In this document: piece by piece, positions 34,596 through 43,144 of the stretch
How the letters are laid out: every line of letters starts with the position of its first letter
Position numbering within the stretch: position 1 is the stretch's first letter
Origin: Neisseria dentiae
GTDB lineage: Bacteria; Pseudomonadota; Gammaproteobacteria; Burkholderiales; Neisseriaceae
Assembly (NCBI RefSeq): GCF_024580525.1
Contig: NZ_JANIKQ010000009.1
Span: forward strand, 46,995-110,994
Length of the DNA stretch: 64,000 bases
Reading direction: 5' to 3'
The notes under the pieces: generated by a model
Databases searched by the model: none
Told to the model about the DNA's origin: nothing
Seen by the model: only the letters and a program-made list of their open reading frames with translations
Made by a program: the position numbers and the translations under genes

Positions 34596-34814
34596 GAGAC
34601 CTTTGCAAGTTGTTTAGGCCGTCTGAAACGCCTAATTACCGTCATTAGCTTCGCAAGTCCGCTGCGCTCCCCCCGCGCAGGCGGGAATCCAGTCGTTTTT
34701 TTCATAAGTTATTGAAATAAAATACTTGATGGCTTTAAGACCGGATTCCCGCCTGCGCGGGAATGACGAGATGCAAACGTTTTTAGGTTTGACTTGGTTT
34801 TTTGCAAAGGTCTC
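34596..34814. mobile_element. Composite repeat with a disrupted dRS3
   Basis: The ends are GAGACCTTTGCAAGT and TTTTTTGCAAAGGTCTC. The right dRS3 is intact. The left one has AGCTTCGCAAGTCCGCTGCG and a C run inserted after GTCATT, a sequence nearly identical to part of the 192-bp element at 4849-4868. No gene lies in the 468-base gap 34548-35015. Confidence 0.65.
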
Positions 34815-34838
34815 AGGCCGTCTGAAATACTTAAATCC

Positions 34839-34917
34839 CGTCATACTCGGGCTTGACCCGAGTATCTGCTGTTTCTTTTTTTAACAAAAGATACTCGGGT
34901 CAAGCCCGAGTATGACG
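34839..34917. repeat. Perfect 29-bp inverted repeat, each arm itself palindromic
   Basis: The left arm 34839-34867 and right arm 34889-34917 are exact complements (core ATACTCGGGCTTGACCCGAG then TAT) around a 21-base loop. Each arm is also a hairpin on its own. The right arm is identical to 30313-30341. Confidence 0.85.
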
Positions 34918-34958
34918 CAGATTTTTAAAGTGTTCATGAATTTAATTTTATAAAAGCC

Positions 34959-34990
34959 TCAGGCCGTCTGAAACGTTTCAGACGGCCTGA
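34959..34990 (-). terminator. DUS hairpin downstream of nlpD
   Basis: TCAGGCCGTCTGAAA and its complement flank a 2-base loop 25 bases after the stop of the NlpD-like gene. Confidence 0.75.
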
Positions 34991-35015
34991 ATAAATATTG
35001 AAAGATTGGAAAAGG

Positions 35016-35726
35016 CTAATTCAGATAAGGCATCGGATTGACTGCCTTGCCGTTAATCCGCACCTCGAAGTGCAGTTTCACGCGGTCGGCATCGGTGTCG
35101 CCCATCGTGCCGATAACCTGCCCCGCCTGCACGGTTTGGTCTTTCTGCACCGAAATGCTCTGGTTGTGGGCATAGGCCGTCAGCGTGCTGCTGTTGTGGC
35201 TGATTAAAATCAGCTTGCCGTAGCCGCGCAAACCTTCGCCGGCATACAGCACCTTGCCTGCCGCCGCCGATTTCACCGGCGTGCCGGCTTCGCCGCCGAT
35301 GTCGATACCTTTGTTGGAGCCGCCGTTATAAGGCGCGATAACGTTGGCGCTGCCGTTGTCCACCGGCCATTGCAGGTTCAGGCGGTTGGTGGGGGCGACG
35401 GTGGTTTCCCTTGCAGAAACGTCGGCCGATGCGCGCGCCGAGGTTGAAGCAGAACCGGAGCCGCCTTTCGGGCGCACGCGCAACACTTGGCCGACTTCGA
35501 TTTTGGTGGGGTCGCTCAAATTGTTCCAAGCGGCCAGCGTTTGCGCGCTTTGGCCGAAACGCAGGCCGATGCGGTAAAGGTTGTCTCCGCTTTGCACGCG
35601 GTAATGCCCTTCGGGAACGGGGCCGGTGGCGGTTGAAGAAGTGCCTGCGCAGGCTGCCAAAACCGACACGGCAGCGGCAAGCAGGAGGGTTTTCAATTTA
35701 GACGGATAAGCTGTTTGTGTATTCAT
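35016..35726 (-). CDS. nlpD: NlpD-like lipoprotein, LysM plus degenerate LytM/M23 domain
   Basis: A 236-residue outer-membrane lipoprotein with signal and lipobox VSVLAACAG (Cys26). A LysM domain spans about residues 41-88 (HYRVQSGDNLYRIGLRFGQS), a Ser/Ala linker follows, and the C-terminal M23 domain covers about 130-236. The M23 zinc site is degenerate: NKGIDIGG replaces the H-x3-D of active enzymes, and only KLHFEVR remains of the H-x-H, as in E. coli NlpD, which activates the amidase AmiC and does not cut peptidoglycan. amiC lies 5 kb away at 40485. The ATG at 35724-35726 is preferred over a longer in-frame version. rpoS, the usual downstream gene in enterics, is absent. Confidence 0.85.
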   Translation of the reverse strand: MNTQTAYPSKLKTLLLAAAVSVLAACAGTSSTATGPVPEGHYRVQSGDNLYRIGLRFGQSAQTLAAWNNLSDPTKIEVGQVLRVRPKGGSGSASTSARASADVSARETTVAPTNRLNLQWPVDNGSANVIAPYNGGSNKGIDIGGEAGTPVKSAAAGKVLYAGEGLRGYGKLILISHNSSTLTAYAHNQSISVQKDQTVQAGQVIGTMGDTDADRVKLHFEVRINGKAVNPMPYLN

Positions 35727-35945
35727 GGGGCGTAAGGATAGCAAATTTCGGCGGCCGCCCGAATGCCCGCGCGGCCTTTTGTTTGAGGCTTTACTTGTTT
35801 TTACCGCGCGTATTTTACCCGTTTTCACATCAAAAATGCTTGAAAGCGCGCCTTTCAGGCTTTATTTTACCGAAAGCGGCACCCCGGCCGCGCCGCCGTT
35901 CTGCTTTTTGCGCGGCAACACAATAAATAACAAGGAGTTTGCACA

Positions 35946-36422
35946 ATGCGATTTTTCGGTATCGGTTTTCTGGTGCTGTTGTTTTTGGAAATCATGTCTA
36001 TCGTATGGGTGGCCGACTGGCTGGGCGGCGGCGCCACACTTGCGCTGATGGTGTTGAGCTTTATCGCAGGCGTGATGATGCTGCGCCACACCGGCATCTC
36101 GGGCGTGCTGCTGGCCGGTTCCGCCATGAAAAACGGCGGTGAAATTTCGCTCTACCAAATGCTGTGGCCCATCCGTTATGCGGTTGCGGCGCTGCTGCTG
36201 ATGAGTCCCGGCTTCGTGTCGCTGGTTATCGCCCTGGTTCTGCTGCTGCCGATCAAAGGCAAGCCGATTGCCCAAATGAATACCATGGGCGGCACTTTCG
36301 GCAACGCCAACAACCCTTTCCGCCACGCCCCGGGCGGCGGCGACATCATCGAAGGCGAATACACCGTTACCACGCCGTCTGAAAAACAAAAACAGGATTA
36401 CATCGAACACAAACCCGATTGA
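35946..36422 (+). CDS. fxsA: FxsA-family membrane protein
   Basis: A 158-residue inner-membrane protein with hydrophobic segments at about 2-22, 27-46 and 70-100. The conserved N-terminal pattern is FLVLLFLEIMSIVWVADWLG. The Gly/Asn-rich cytoplasmic tail (GNANNPFRHAPGGGDIIEGE) ending in charged residues is typical. In E. coli overexpressed FxsA blocks F-plasmid exclusion of phage T7; its normal role is unknown. The ATG at 35946 has AAGGAG seven bases upstream. It is divergent from nlpD, with the two 5' ends 220 bases apart. A DUS hairpin follows. Confidence 0.88.
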   Translation: MRFFGIGFLVLLFLEIMSIVWVADWLGGGATLALMVLSFIAGVMMLRHTGISGVLLAGSAMKNGGEISLYQMLWPIRYAVAALLLMSPGFVSLVIALVLLLPIKGKPIAQMNTMGGTFGNANNPFRHAPGGGDIIEGEYTVTTPSEKQKQDYIEHKPD

Positions 36423-36451
36423 TTGTTACGCCGCATTTGAAACAACATACA

Positions 36452-36483
36452 CAGGCCGTCTGAAAACTTTTTCAGACGGCCTG
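36452..36483 (+). terminator. DUS hairpin terminator after fxsA
   Basis: CAGGCCGTCTGAAAA and its complement flank a 2-base loop 30 bases after the fxsA stop. Confidence 0.75.
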
Positions 36484-36541
36484 CAACTTTTCAAAGACGC
36501 CAAGCCATACGGCGGCATCGGGTTATTTCAGACGGCCTCGG

Positions 36542-36570
36542 TTCAAAACCCGCCGGCTATGCTATACAAT
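36542..36570 (+). promoter_or_regulatory. Candidate relA promoter
   Basis: TTCAAA (36542-36547), a 17-base spacer and TACAAT (36565-36570) lie 34 bases before the chosen start and just after an isolated DUS. Confidence 0.45.
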
Positions 36571-36603
36571 AGCCGCTCCATATCAGCTTTATCGGGGAAT
36601 TCT

Positions 36604-38817
36604 ATGAATAACGTCAAACAAGCACCCAGCAGCATCGCGCCGGATCTCGATAATTACCACAAATGGCTCGGCGGCTACATCGCCGGCTTAAACGACAATG
36701 ATGCCCAAATCCTGCTCAACGCCCGCAAACTGGCCGAAGCGCATTACCCTGTCGACGCCCTTACCCCCAACGGCGAACCGCTGTTAAGCAACGTGCTGGG
36801 CGCGGCGCAGATGGTGGCCGATATGGATTTGCTGCCTGAAGCGATGGCCGCCACCATACTCACCGATATTTCTTCGTTCGCCGCCAACTGGCAGGAAACG
36901 GTTACCGAAAAATGTGGCGCCACCGTGTGCAGCCTGGTGAAGGGCATCGACGAAGTGCAGAAACTCACCCACTTCGCCCGCGTCGACAGCCTCGCCACGC
37001 CGGAAGAGCGCGCCCAACAGGCCGAAACCATGCGCAAAATGTTGCTGGCGATGGTGAGCGACATCCGCGTGGTGCTCATCAAACTTGCGCTGCGCACCCG
37101 CACCATGCAGTTTATCGGCACGCTGCCCGACAGCGAAGACAAACGCGCGCTGGCCAAAGAAACGCTGGATATTTTCGCCCCGCTCGCCAACCGCCTGGGC
37201 GTGTGGCAGCTCAAATGGCAGCTCGAAGATTTGGGCTTCCGCCACCAAAATCCCGAAAAATACAAAGAAATCGCCCGCCTGCTCGACGAAAAACGCACCG
37301 AGCGGCTCGAATATATCGAACACTTTCTGAAAACCCTGCGCACCGAGCTTGATAAATACCAAATCCACTACGACGTAGCCGGCCGCCCCAAGCACATTTA
37401 TTCCATTTATAAAAAAATGGTGAAGAAAAAGCTCGGCTTCGACGGGCTTTACGATATCCGCGCCGTGCGCATTCTGGTGGACACCATCCCCGAGTGCTAT
37501 ACCACGCTCGGCATCGTCCACAGCTTATGGCAGCCCGTGCCCGGCGAGTTCGACGACTACATCGCCCAACCCAAAGGCAACGGCTACAAAAGCCTGCACA
37601 CGGTGGTGGTCGGCCCCGAAGACAAAGGCGTGGAAGTGCAAATCCGCACCTTCGATATGCACCAGTTCAACGAATTCGGCGTGGCCGCCCACTGGCGCTA
37701 TAAAGAAGGCGGCAGGGGCGACAGCGCCTACGAGCAGAAAATCGCCTGGCTGCGCCAACTGCTCGAATGGCGCGAAAACATGGCCGACAACGACCGCGAA
37801 GATTTGGCCGGTGCCTTCCGAACCGAGCTTTTCAACGATACCATCTATGTGCTCACGCCGCACGGCAAAGTGTTGTCGCTGCCCACCGGCTCCACCCCCA
37901 TCGACTTTGCCTACGCCCTGCACAGCAGCGTCGGCGACCGCTGCCGCGGCGCCAAAGTCGACGGCCAGATCGTGCCGCTTTCCACCCCGCTCGAAAACGG
38001 CCAGCGCGTAGAAATCATCACCGCCAAAGAAGGCTCGCCCTCGGTGAACTGGCTTTACGAAGGCTGGGTGAAATCCAACAAAGCCATCAGCAAAATCCGC
38101 GCCTTCATCCGCCAGCAAAATGCCGACGCCGTACGCGAAAACGGCCGCAACCAGCTTGAAAAACAACTGGTTAAAGTGTCGCCCAAACCCAACCTGCAAG
38201 ACTTGGCCGAAAAGCTGGGCTTTAAGAAAATCGACGACCTCTACACCGCCGTCGGCCAAGGCGAAGTGTCGCCGCGCGCCATTCAGAAAGCCTGCGGTAC
38301 GCTGGTCGAGCCGCCCCCGCCGCCCCTGAACGAAACCACCATCGTCAAACAGTCGAAAATCAAAAAAGGCGGCAAAAACGGCGTGCTGATCGACGGTGAA
38401 GACGGCCTGATGACCACGCTGGCCAAATGCTGCAAACCCGCCCCGCCCGACGACATCGTCGGCTTCGTTACCCGCGAACGGGGTATTTCGGTGCACCGCA
38501 GCAACTGCCCTTCGTTCAAGCATCTGGCCGAACAGTCGCCCGACAAAGTGCTCACCGCCGCTTGGGCGCAGGCTCAGGAAGGGCAGGTTTTCGCCGTGGA
38601 CGTGGAAATCCGCGCCCAAGACCGCAGCGGCCTGCTGCGCGACGTTTCCGACACGCTCGCCCGCCACAAACTCAACGTTACCGCCGTGCAAACCCAAAGC
38701 CGCGATTTGGAAGCGAGTATGCGTTTCACGCTGGAAGTGCGCCAAGTAGGCGACCTGCCGCGCGTGCTGGCCAGCCTGGCCGAGGTAAAAGGCGTGTTGA
38801 GCGTTACGCGGCTGTGA
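36604..38817 (+). CDS. relA: (p)ppGpp synthetase, RelA type
   Basis: Makes the alarmone (p)ppGpp from ATP and GTP/GDP on stalled ribosomes. The 737-residue protein has an N-terminal HD-hydrolase-like domain, a synthetase domain (HIYSIYKKMVKKKLGFDGLY, EFDDYIAQPKGNGYKSLHTV, VEVQIRTFDMHQFNEFGVAA), a TGS domain (about 395-455, DTIYVLTPHGKVLSLPTGST), a zinc-finger/helical region (CCKPAPPDDIVGFVTRERGI) and a C-terminal ACT domain. In the hydrolase domain the HD dyad of SpoT reads TD (AATILTDISS), indicating that hydrolysis is lost and the enzyme is a monofunctional synthetase. The ATG at 36604 with GGGGA upstream is preferred over the ATG at 36559, which overlaps the presumed promoter. Confidence 0.93.
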   Translation: MNNVKQAPSSIAPDLDNYHKWLGGYIAGLNDNDAQILLNARKLAEAHYPVDALTPNGEPLLSNVLGAAQMVADMDLLPEAMAATILTDISSFAANWQETVTEKCGATVCSLVKGIDEVQKLTHFARVDSLATPEERAQQAETMRKMLLAMVSDIRVVLIKLALRTRTMQFIGTLPDSEDKRALAKETLDIFAPLANRLGVWQLKWQLEDLGFRHQNPEKYKEIARLLDEKRTERLEYIEHFLKTLRTELDKYQIHYDVAGRPKHIYSIYKKMVKKKLGFDGLYDIRAVRILVDTIPECYTTLGIVHSLWQPVPGEFDDYIAQPKGNGYKSLHTVVVGPEDKGVEVQIRTFDMHQFNEFGVAAHWRYKEGGRGDSAYEQKIAWLRQLLEWRENMADNDREDLAGAFRTELFNDTIYVLTPHGKVLSLPTGSTPIDFAYALHSSVGDRCRGAKVDGQIVPLSTPLENGQRVEIITAKEGSPSVNWLYEGWVKSNKAISKIRAFIRQQNADAVRENGRNQLEKQLVKVSPKPNLQDLAEKLGFKKIDDLYTAVGQGEVSPRAIQKACGTLVEPPPPPLNETTIVKQSKIKKGGKNGVLIDGEDGLMTTLAKCCKPAPPDDIVGFVTRERGISVHRSNCPSFKHLAEQSPDKVLTAAWAQAQEGQVFAVDVEIRAQDRSGLLRDVSDTLARHKLNVTAVQTQSRDLEASMRFTLEVRQVGDLPRVLASLAEVKGVLSVTRL

Positions 38818-38852
38818 TTTAAAGGCAACCGCCGTCTGAAATACCCAACCGC

Positions 38853-38883
38853 CGTCATACTCGGGTTAAGCCCGAGTATGACG
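38853..38883. repeat. 31-bp palindrome of the CGTCATACTCGGG family
   Basis: CGTCATACTCGGG and its complement are separated by TTAAG, a perfect 13-bp stem 35 bases after relA. It may add to termination together with the following DUS hairpin. Confidence 0.75.
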
Positions 38884-38920
38884 AAACGGTTATTAAGCAA
38901 GTGGTTTTGCCATATTAAAT

Positions 38921-38960
38921 GCAACAGGCCGTCTGAAAACTTTTTCAGACGGCCTGTTGC
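38921..38960. terminator. Bidirectional DUS hairpin between relA and murI
   Basis: Arms GCAACAGGCCGTCTGAAAA and complement, about 19 bp of perfect stem, lie between convergent genes. Confidence 0.85.
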
Positions 38961-38979
38961 CAATCAAAATCCAAATGCC

Positions 38980-39792
38980 CTAACCCAGCGAAACCATTTC
39001 AATCTGATCCATGCTGCGCCCCAAAAAGCGCTCGCCTATGGTGCGGAAACGCAAGGGGATGTCGCTCACATAAAAGCGGTAGTCGGGTGCGGTATTACAG
39101 GTGTTGAGCAAGTCGGCCCCGGCCAGTGCTTTGGCGGCGGCTTCGGCGGTGGTTAGTGCGGAATCCACCAGCGTTACCCCCAGCGCTTCTTCTCGCAGCA
39201 ACGGCTTTAACAGCGGATAGTGGGTGCAGCCCAACACCAGCGTGTCGATATCGTCGGCCAGCAGGGGTTTCAGATATTCGCGGGCGGTCAAACGGGTAAC
39301 TTCGTGATCGAGCCAGCCCTCTTCCACCAGCGGCACCAGCAGCGGGCAGGCCTGCGACTGTACGCGCGCATCGGGGTTGCGGCTGTGGATGGCGCGGGCG
39401 TAGGCGTTGCTGTTAACGGTGGTGCTGGTGGCGATGATGCCGATGTGGCCGTTGCGGGTGGTTTGCAGCGCCGCTTCGGCTCCGGCGGTGATCACGTCGA
39501 GCACAGGCATATTGCCCGCCGCCGAACGCACTTTCTGCCCGGCAACGGCGGCAATGGTGTTGCAGGCAATCACCAATGCCTTCACCTCGTTTTGCAGCAG
39601 AAAATCAACGATTTGCGAAGTGAAGGTTTCAATGGTGGCGCGCGATTTCACGCCATAGGGCACGCGGGCGGTGTCGCCGAAATAAACGATGTTTTCCATC
39701 GGCAGCCGCTCCATCAGCGCGCGCACGTTGGTTAAGCCGCCCACGCCGGAATCGAATACCCCGATGGGGCGTTGTTTGGTGGTGTTGTTCAT
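38980..39792 (-). CDS. murI: Glutamate racemase
   Basis: Interconverts L- and D-glutamate, giving D-Glu for peptidoglycan. The 270-residue protein has the N-terminal PIGVFDSGVGGLTNVRALME, then FGDTARVPYG, the first catalytic Cys in LVIACNTIAAVA and the second in VLGCTHYPLL, the pair of thiols that act as acid and base. The start chosen is the ATG at 39790-39792. A longer in-frame read to 39885 runs through a DUS hairpin and is rejected. It is convergent with relA. No other mur genes are adjacent. Confidence 0.95.
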   Translation of the reverse strand: MNNTTKQRPIGVFDSGVGGLTNVRALMERLPMENIVYFGDTARVPYGVKSRATIETFTSQIVDFLLQNEVKALVIACNTIAAVAGQKVRSAAGNMPVLDVITAGAEAALQTTRNGHIGIIATSTTVNSNAYARAIHSRNPDARVQSQACPLLVPLVEEGWLDHEVTRLTAREYLKPLLADDIDTLVLGCTHYPLLKPLLREEALGVTLVDSALTTAEAAAKALAGADLLNTCNTAPDYRFYVSDIPLRFRTIGERFLGRSMDQIEMVSLG

Positions 39793-39847
39793 ATTTGCGG
39801 TTTGGCCGTCTGAAAACTTTTTCAGACGGCCTTTCTGTGATTGATTT

Positions 39848-39869
39848 ACGGTGTGCGATTGTACACCGT
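39848..39869. promoter_or_regulatory. Small hairpin between murI and tsaE
   Basis: ACGGTGT (39848) and ACACCGT (39863) form a 7-bp stem in the gap between the divergent genes. There is no T run. It may be an operator or a chance dyad. Confidence 0.25.
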
Positions 39870-40026
39870 TTCCGCCCCCCGCCATACCCGCTTCGGTTGG
39901 CGCCGAAGGCCGCCGTAACGGCTTCTTAATCCAATTTATCGTTTTTTACGGTTTCCAAGCCATCTGAATTGACGGATAATTCGGCCTGATATTTTCATCA
40001 ATACTGACCGCAAGCGAGAAACCGAT

Positions 40027-40497
40027 ATGGATTTGGCAACGATTACCCGTTTCCTGCCCGACGAAGATGCCACGCTGCAACTGGGCGAAAGCTGGGCCGC
40101 CACCGTTATGCCGCCCTTGGTGGTGTATCTGCAAGGCGATTTGGGCGCAGGCAAAACCACTTTCACCCGCGGCCTGCTGCGCGGCGCCGGTTATAAAGGT
40201 GCGGTAAAAAGCCCCACCTACACCATCGTCGAATCCTACCCCCTGCCCCGCTTCACCCTGCTGCACCATTTCGACCTCTACCGCTTCGCTTCACCCGAAG
40301 AATGGCAGGATGCGGGCTTGGACGACTTATTCGCCTCCAACTGCCTGTGCCTGATCGAATGGCCGCAACAGGGCGGAACTTTCGTGCCCGCCGCCGACCT
40401 TACGGTTATGCTCGAACACGACGGCACGGGCCGCAAATGCACGCTGACCGCACACACCGAAAAAGGCAAGAAAAGTTTAGAAACATGGTTAAATTAA
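40027..40497 (+). CDS. tsaE: tRNA threonylcarbamoyladenosine synthesis ATPase TsaE
   Basis: An ATPase of the TsaBDE complex that completes t6A37 modification of ANN-decoding tRNAs. The 156-residue protein has Walker A at residues about 37-45 (GDLGAGKTTFTRG), KSPTYTIVESYPL, and the Walker B-like HHFDLYRFASPEEWQDAGLD, all typical of the P-loop family formerly YjeE. The ATG at 40027 is clear. The 3' end overlaps the amiC start by 13 bases, so both are translated from one message. The tsaE-amidase pairing is common in proteobacteria (yjeE-amiB in E. coli). Confidence 0.93.
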   Translation: MDLATITRFLPDEDATLQLGESWAATVMPPLVVYLQGDLGAGKTTFTRGLLRGAGYKGAVKSPTYTIVESYPLPRFTLLHHFDLYRFASPEEWQDAGLDDLFASNCLCLIEWPQQGGTFVPAADLTVMLEHDGTGRKCTLTAHTEKGKKSLETWLN

Positions 40498-41786
40498 CAC
40501 GCCGCCAAATCGTCCGCCGCGCTGCGGCGGGCTTATTGTTTACCCTTACCCCTATCGGCGCGCTCGCCAAAGCCGCCGCCCCGCAGTTCGTAGCCGTGCG
40601 CATCTGGCCCGCCAGCGCCTACACCCGCATCACGCTCGAATCTTCGCAATCCCTCAAATACAAACACTTCGCGCTCGACAACCCCGCCCGTTTGGTCGTC
40701 GACATCGAAGGCGCCACACTCAACAGCGTATTGCAGGGCATGGCCACCAAAGTGCAGCGCAACGACCCCTACATCCGCAGCATACGCGTCGGCCAAAACA
40801 CCGCCACCACCGTGCGCGTGGTTATCGACCTCAAACAACCCGCCAACCCGCAGGTGTTCACTCTCGCCCCCGTGGCCAACTTCCGCCACCGCCTGGTGAT
40901 GGATTTATACCCCTCCGCCGCCACCGCGCTGGCAGCCGAAGCCGACGACCCCCTGATGGCGCTCTTGAACGATTATTCGCAAGGTAAAATCCGCAGCGAC
41001 GGCACCGGCAGCACCCCGCCCGTGCGCGAGCGGCAGCCCGTTATCATCGACGACACCCCGCCGCCTTCCACGCCTTCCTCCCCGCGCCGCCACGACCGCC
41101 GCCCCGTTATCGTGCTCGACCCCGGCCACGGCGGCGAAGACCCGGGCGCCATCGGCGGCAGCGGCCTGCGCGAAAAAGACGTGGTGCTTTCCATCGCCCG
41201 CGAAACCAAAAAACGCCTCGATGCCATGGGCTACCGCACCTACATGACCCGCAACGAAGACATCTTTATCCCGCTGGGCGTGCGCGTGGCCAAAGCCCGC
41301 CAGCTTAAGGCCGACGTGTTCGTGTCTATCCATGCCGACGCCTTCACCAGCCCCAGCGCACGCGGCACCGGCGTTTACGCACTCAGCACCAAAGGCGCCA
41401 CCAGCGCCGCCGCCCGCTTTCTCGCCCAAACCCAAAACAGCGCCGACTTGATCGGCGGCGTGCAAAAAGTGGGCAACCGCCAAGTGGACAGCGCCCTGCT
41501 CGATATGACCCAAACCGCCACCATCAAAGACAGCATGGCGCTCGGCCGCAACGTGTTGGGCGAGTTGGGCAAACTCAACAAACTGCACAAAGGCCATGTC
41601 GATCAGGCCAACTTCGCCGTTTTGCGCGCGCCCGACATCCCTTCGATTCTGGTGGAAACCGCCTTTATCTCCAACCCCACCGAGGAGCGCCTGCTGGCCA
41701 GCTCTTCATTCCGCCAGAAAAGCGCGCAGGCCATCGCCGACGGCGTGAAAGCTTATTTGAACAAAGCCGTTTTGGCGCGCAGGTAG
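40485..41786 (+). CDS. amiC: N-acetylmuramoyl-L-alanine amidase, Tat-exported, AMIN domain
   Basis: Cuts the MurNAc-L-Ala bond during daughter-cell separation in the periplasm. The 433-residue protein starts with a twin-arginine-like signal (LTRRQIVRRAAAGLLFTLTP, then cleavage near ALAKA). An AMIN domain (about 33-145) directs it to the septum, a Pro-rich linker follows (TPPPSTPSSPRR), and the Amidase_3 zinc domain covers about 205-428. Zinc and catalytic residues lie in LDPGHGGEDPGAIG, GLREKDVVL, VSIHADAF and LVETAFISNP. The start at 40485 sits inside the tsaE 3' end and was chosen because it gives the signal peptide. NlpD encoded at 35016 is its probable activator. Confidence 0.93.
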   Translation: MVKLTRRQIVRRAAAGLLFTLTPIGALAKAAAPQFVAVRIWPASAYTRITLESSQSLKYKHFALDNPARLVVDIEGATLNSVLQGMATKVQRNDPYIRSIRVGQNTATTVRVVIDLKQPANPQVFTLAPVANFRHRLVMDLYPSAATALAAEADDPLMALLNDYSQGKIRSDGTGSTPPVRERQPVIIDDTPPPSTPSSPRRHDRRPVIVLDPGHGGEDPGAIGGSGLREKDVVLSIARETKKRLDAMGYRTYMTRNEDIFIPLGVRVAKARQLKADVFVSIHADAFTSPSARGTGVYALSTKGATSAAARFLAQTQNSADLIGGVQKVGNRQVDSALLDMTQTATIKDSMALGRNVLGELGKLNKLHKGHVDQANFAVLRAPDIPSILVETAFISNPTEERLLASSSFRQKSAQAIADGVKAYLNKAVLARR

Positions 41787-42027
41787 CAGCCTCTCTGCAA
41801 GACCTGATCAGGCCGTCTGAAAATATCCGCCGCCGTTACTCCTGTTTATACAGAGGCAGTACAGCGGCCTTGCCAAGCCAATAACGGCAAACAGGTATTT
41901 TCAGACGGCCTGAAACTTTATAAAACCCAAAAAAGCATCACAAAAAATTTATGTGCCGTCATTCCCCTCTGGTGGGCATGACGGCACATAAGCGTTTGCC
42001 GGGTATTGAAACGATTCTGAAAAAGCC
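41787..42027. other. Intergenic stretch with variant repeat
   Basis: Two DUS copies (near 41812 and 41903) and a decayed copy of the CATCACAAAAAATTTAT...GTCATTCCC repeat seen at 20790 (here CCGTCATTCCCCTCTGGTGG, then GCATGACGG). No gene is present. Confidence 0.5.
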
Positions 42028-43047
42028 TCAGTTGGGGCAGATTTCGCCAGCCTGCCGGAAAAACGGCACGGTTACAGCGCCCCCGCCACTTTCCACTTTC
42101 TTATTGCGCATCAAGCACAGCATATCGGCGGCAACGTGGGCGGCGGCGATGGCGGTGATTTCGGCGTTATCGTAGGCCGGTGAAACTTCCACCACGTCCA
42201 TACCGACGATATTCAAATTGCCCAGCGCGCGGATAATGCCCAGCGCGGTGTGCGAATTGAGGCCGCCGGGAACGGGAGTGCCAGTGCCGGGGGCGAACGC
42301 GGGGTCGAGGCAGTCGATATCGAAGGTGATGTAAACGGGGTGGTTGCCGATGATGTCGTAAATGCGTTTGACGGTGGCTTCGATACCGTTTTCATTCACC
42401 CACGGCGCAAACAGCATATTCATGCCCATAAAGTCGCTGTTCCAAGTGCGGATGCCGACTTGTGCGGAAGTGTGCGGGTTGATCAGGCCGTCTTTAATGG
42501 CTTTGTAAAACATGGTGCCGTGGTTGAGCGATTCGGGCGCGTCGTCGGGCCAAGTGTCGCAATGGGCGTCGAAATGCAAGAGGCTCAAGGGCTTGCCGTA
42601 TTTTTCGGCGTGCGCCTGCAATAATGGATAGGTGATGAAATGGTCGCCGCCGAAAGTGAGCATTTTGGCGTTGCTGTTGGTGATAATGTCGAGCGCGTGC
42701 TGTTTGATGGTTTCGCGTATCGTCCACGGTTGGTGGGCGTCGAACCAACAGTCGCCGTAATCGATAACGGCCAAATCGTCGAACGGGTCGAACCCCCACG
42801 GAAACAGGTTCAGTTCGGCCAGTTGCACGCTGGCGGCACGGATGGCGGCGGGACCCAAGCGTGCGCCGGGGCGGAAGGTGGTGGCCAGGTCGAGCGGCAC
42901 GCCCGACACCACCACATCGACACCGGCCAAATCGCGGGTGTAGCGGCGGCGCATAAACGATAAGGCGCCGGCATAGGTGTTTTCGATGGTGGAACCTTGC
43001 AGCGTTTCGCGGCGGAACGCGCCGTCGCCGTAGATTTTTCCGTTCAT
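42028..43047 (-). CDS. speB: Agmatinase (ureohydrolase family)
   Basis: Hydrolyses agmatine to putrescine and urea with a binuclear Mn centre. The 339-residue ureohydrolase has the metal-ligand motifs GGDHFITYP, HFDAHCDTW and ITFDIDCLDPAFAPGTGTPV plus GLNSHTALGIIR. The N-terminus is MNGKIYGDGAFRRETLQGST. The ATG at 43045-43047 is chosen, because upstream in-frame sequence is DUS repeat. Arginase and guanidinobutyrase are alternatives in the same family. The polyamine context (potGHI at 57-60 kb) makes agmatine or a related guanidino compound plausible, but no arginine decarboxylase is seen here. Confidence 0.82.
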   Translation of the reverse strand: MNGKIYGDGAFRRETLQGSTIENTYAGALSFMRRRYTRDLAGVDVVVSGVPLDLATTFRPGARLGPAAIRAASVQLAELNLFPWGFDPFDDLAVIDYGDCWFDAHQPWTIRETIKQHALDIITNSNAKMLTFGGDHFITYPLLQAHAEKYGKPLSLLHFDAHCDTWPDDAPESLNHGTMFYKAIKDGLINPHTSAQVGIRTWNSDFMGMNMLFAPWVNENGIEATVKRIYDIIGNHPVYITFDIDCLDPAFAPGTGTPVPGGLNSHTALGIIRALGNLNIVGMDVVEVSPAYDNAEITAIAAAHVAADMLCLMRNKKVESGGGAVTVPFFRQAGEICPN

Positions 43048-43079
43048 GTTGTCTGCCCTCTTGCAAAAAATAAATATGT

Positions 43080-43121
43080 TCAGGCCGTCTGAAAAGAGAA
43101 AAAGGCTTTCAGACGGCCTGA
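43080..43121 (-). terminator. DUS hairpin between the dedA-family gene and speB
   Basis: TCAGGCCGTCTGAAA and its complement enclose a 12-base loop. A run of T follows on the plus strand. It lies between speB and the dedA-family gene on the same strand. Confidence 0.5.
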
Positions 43122-43144
43122 AAACCCTTTTTTTGAATACACTG

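Noticed and set aside
37525..38745. 406-codon minus-strand frame opposite relA
   Set aside because: High-GC antisense shadow; relA has complete domains on the plus strand.
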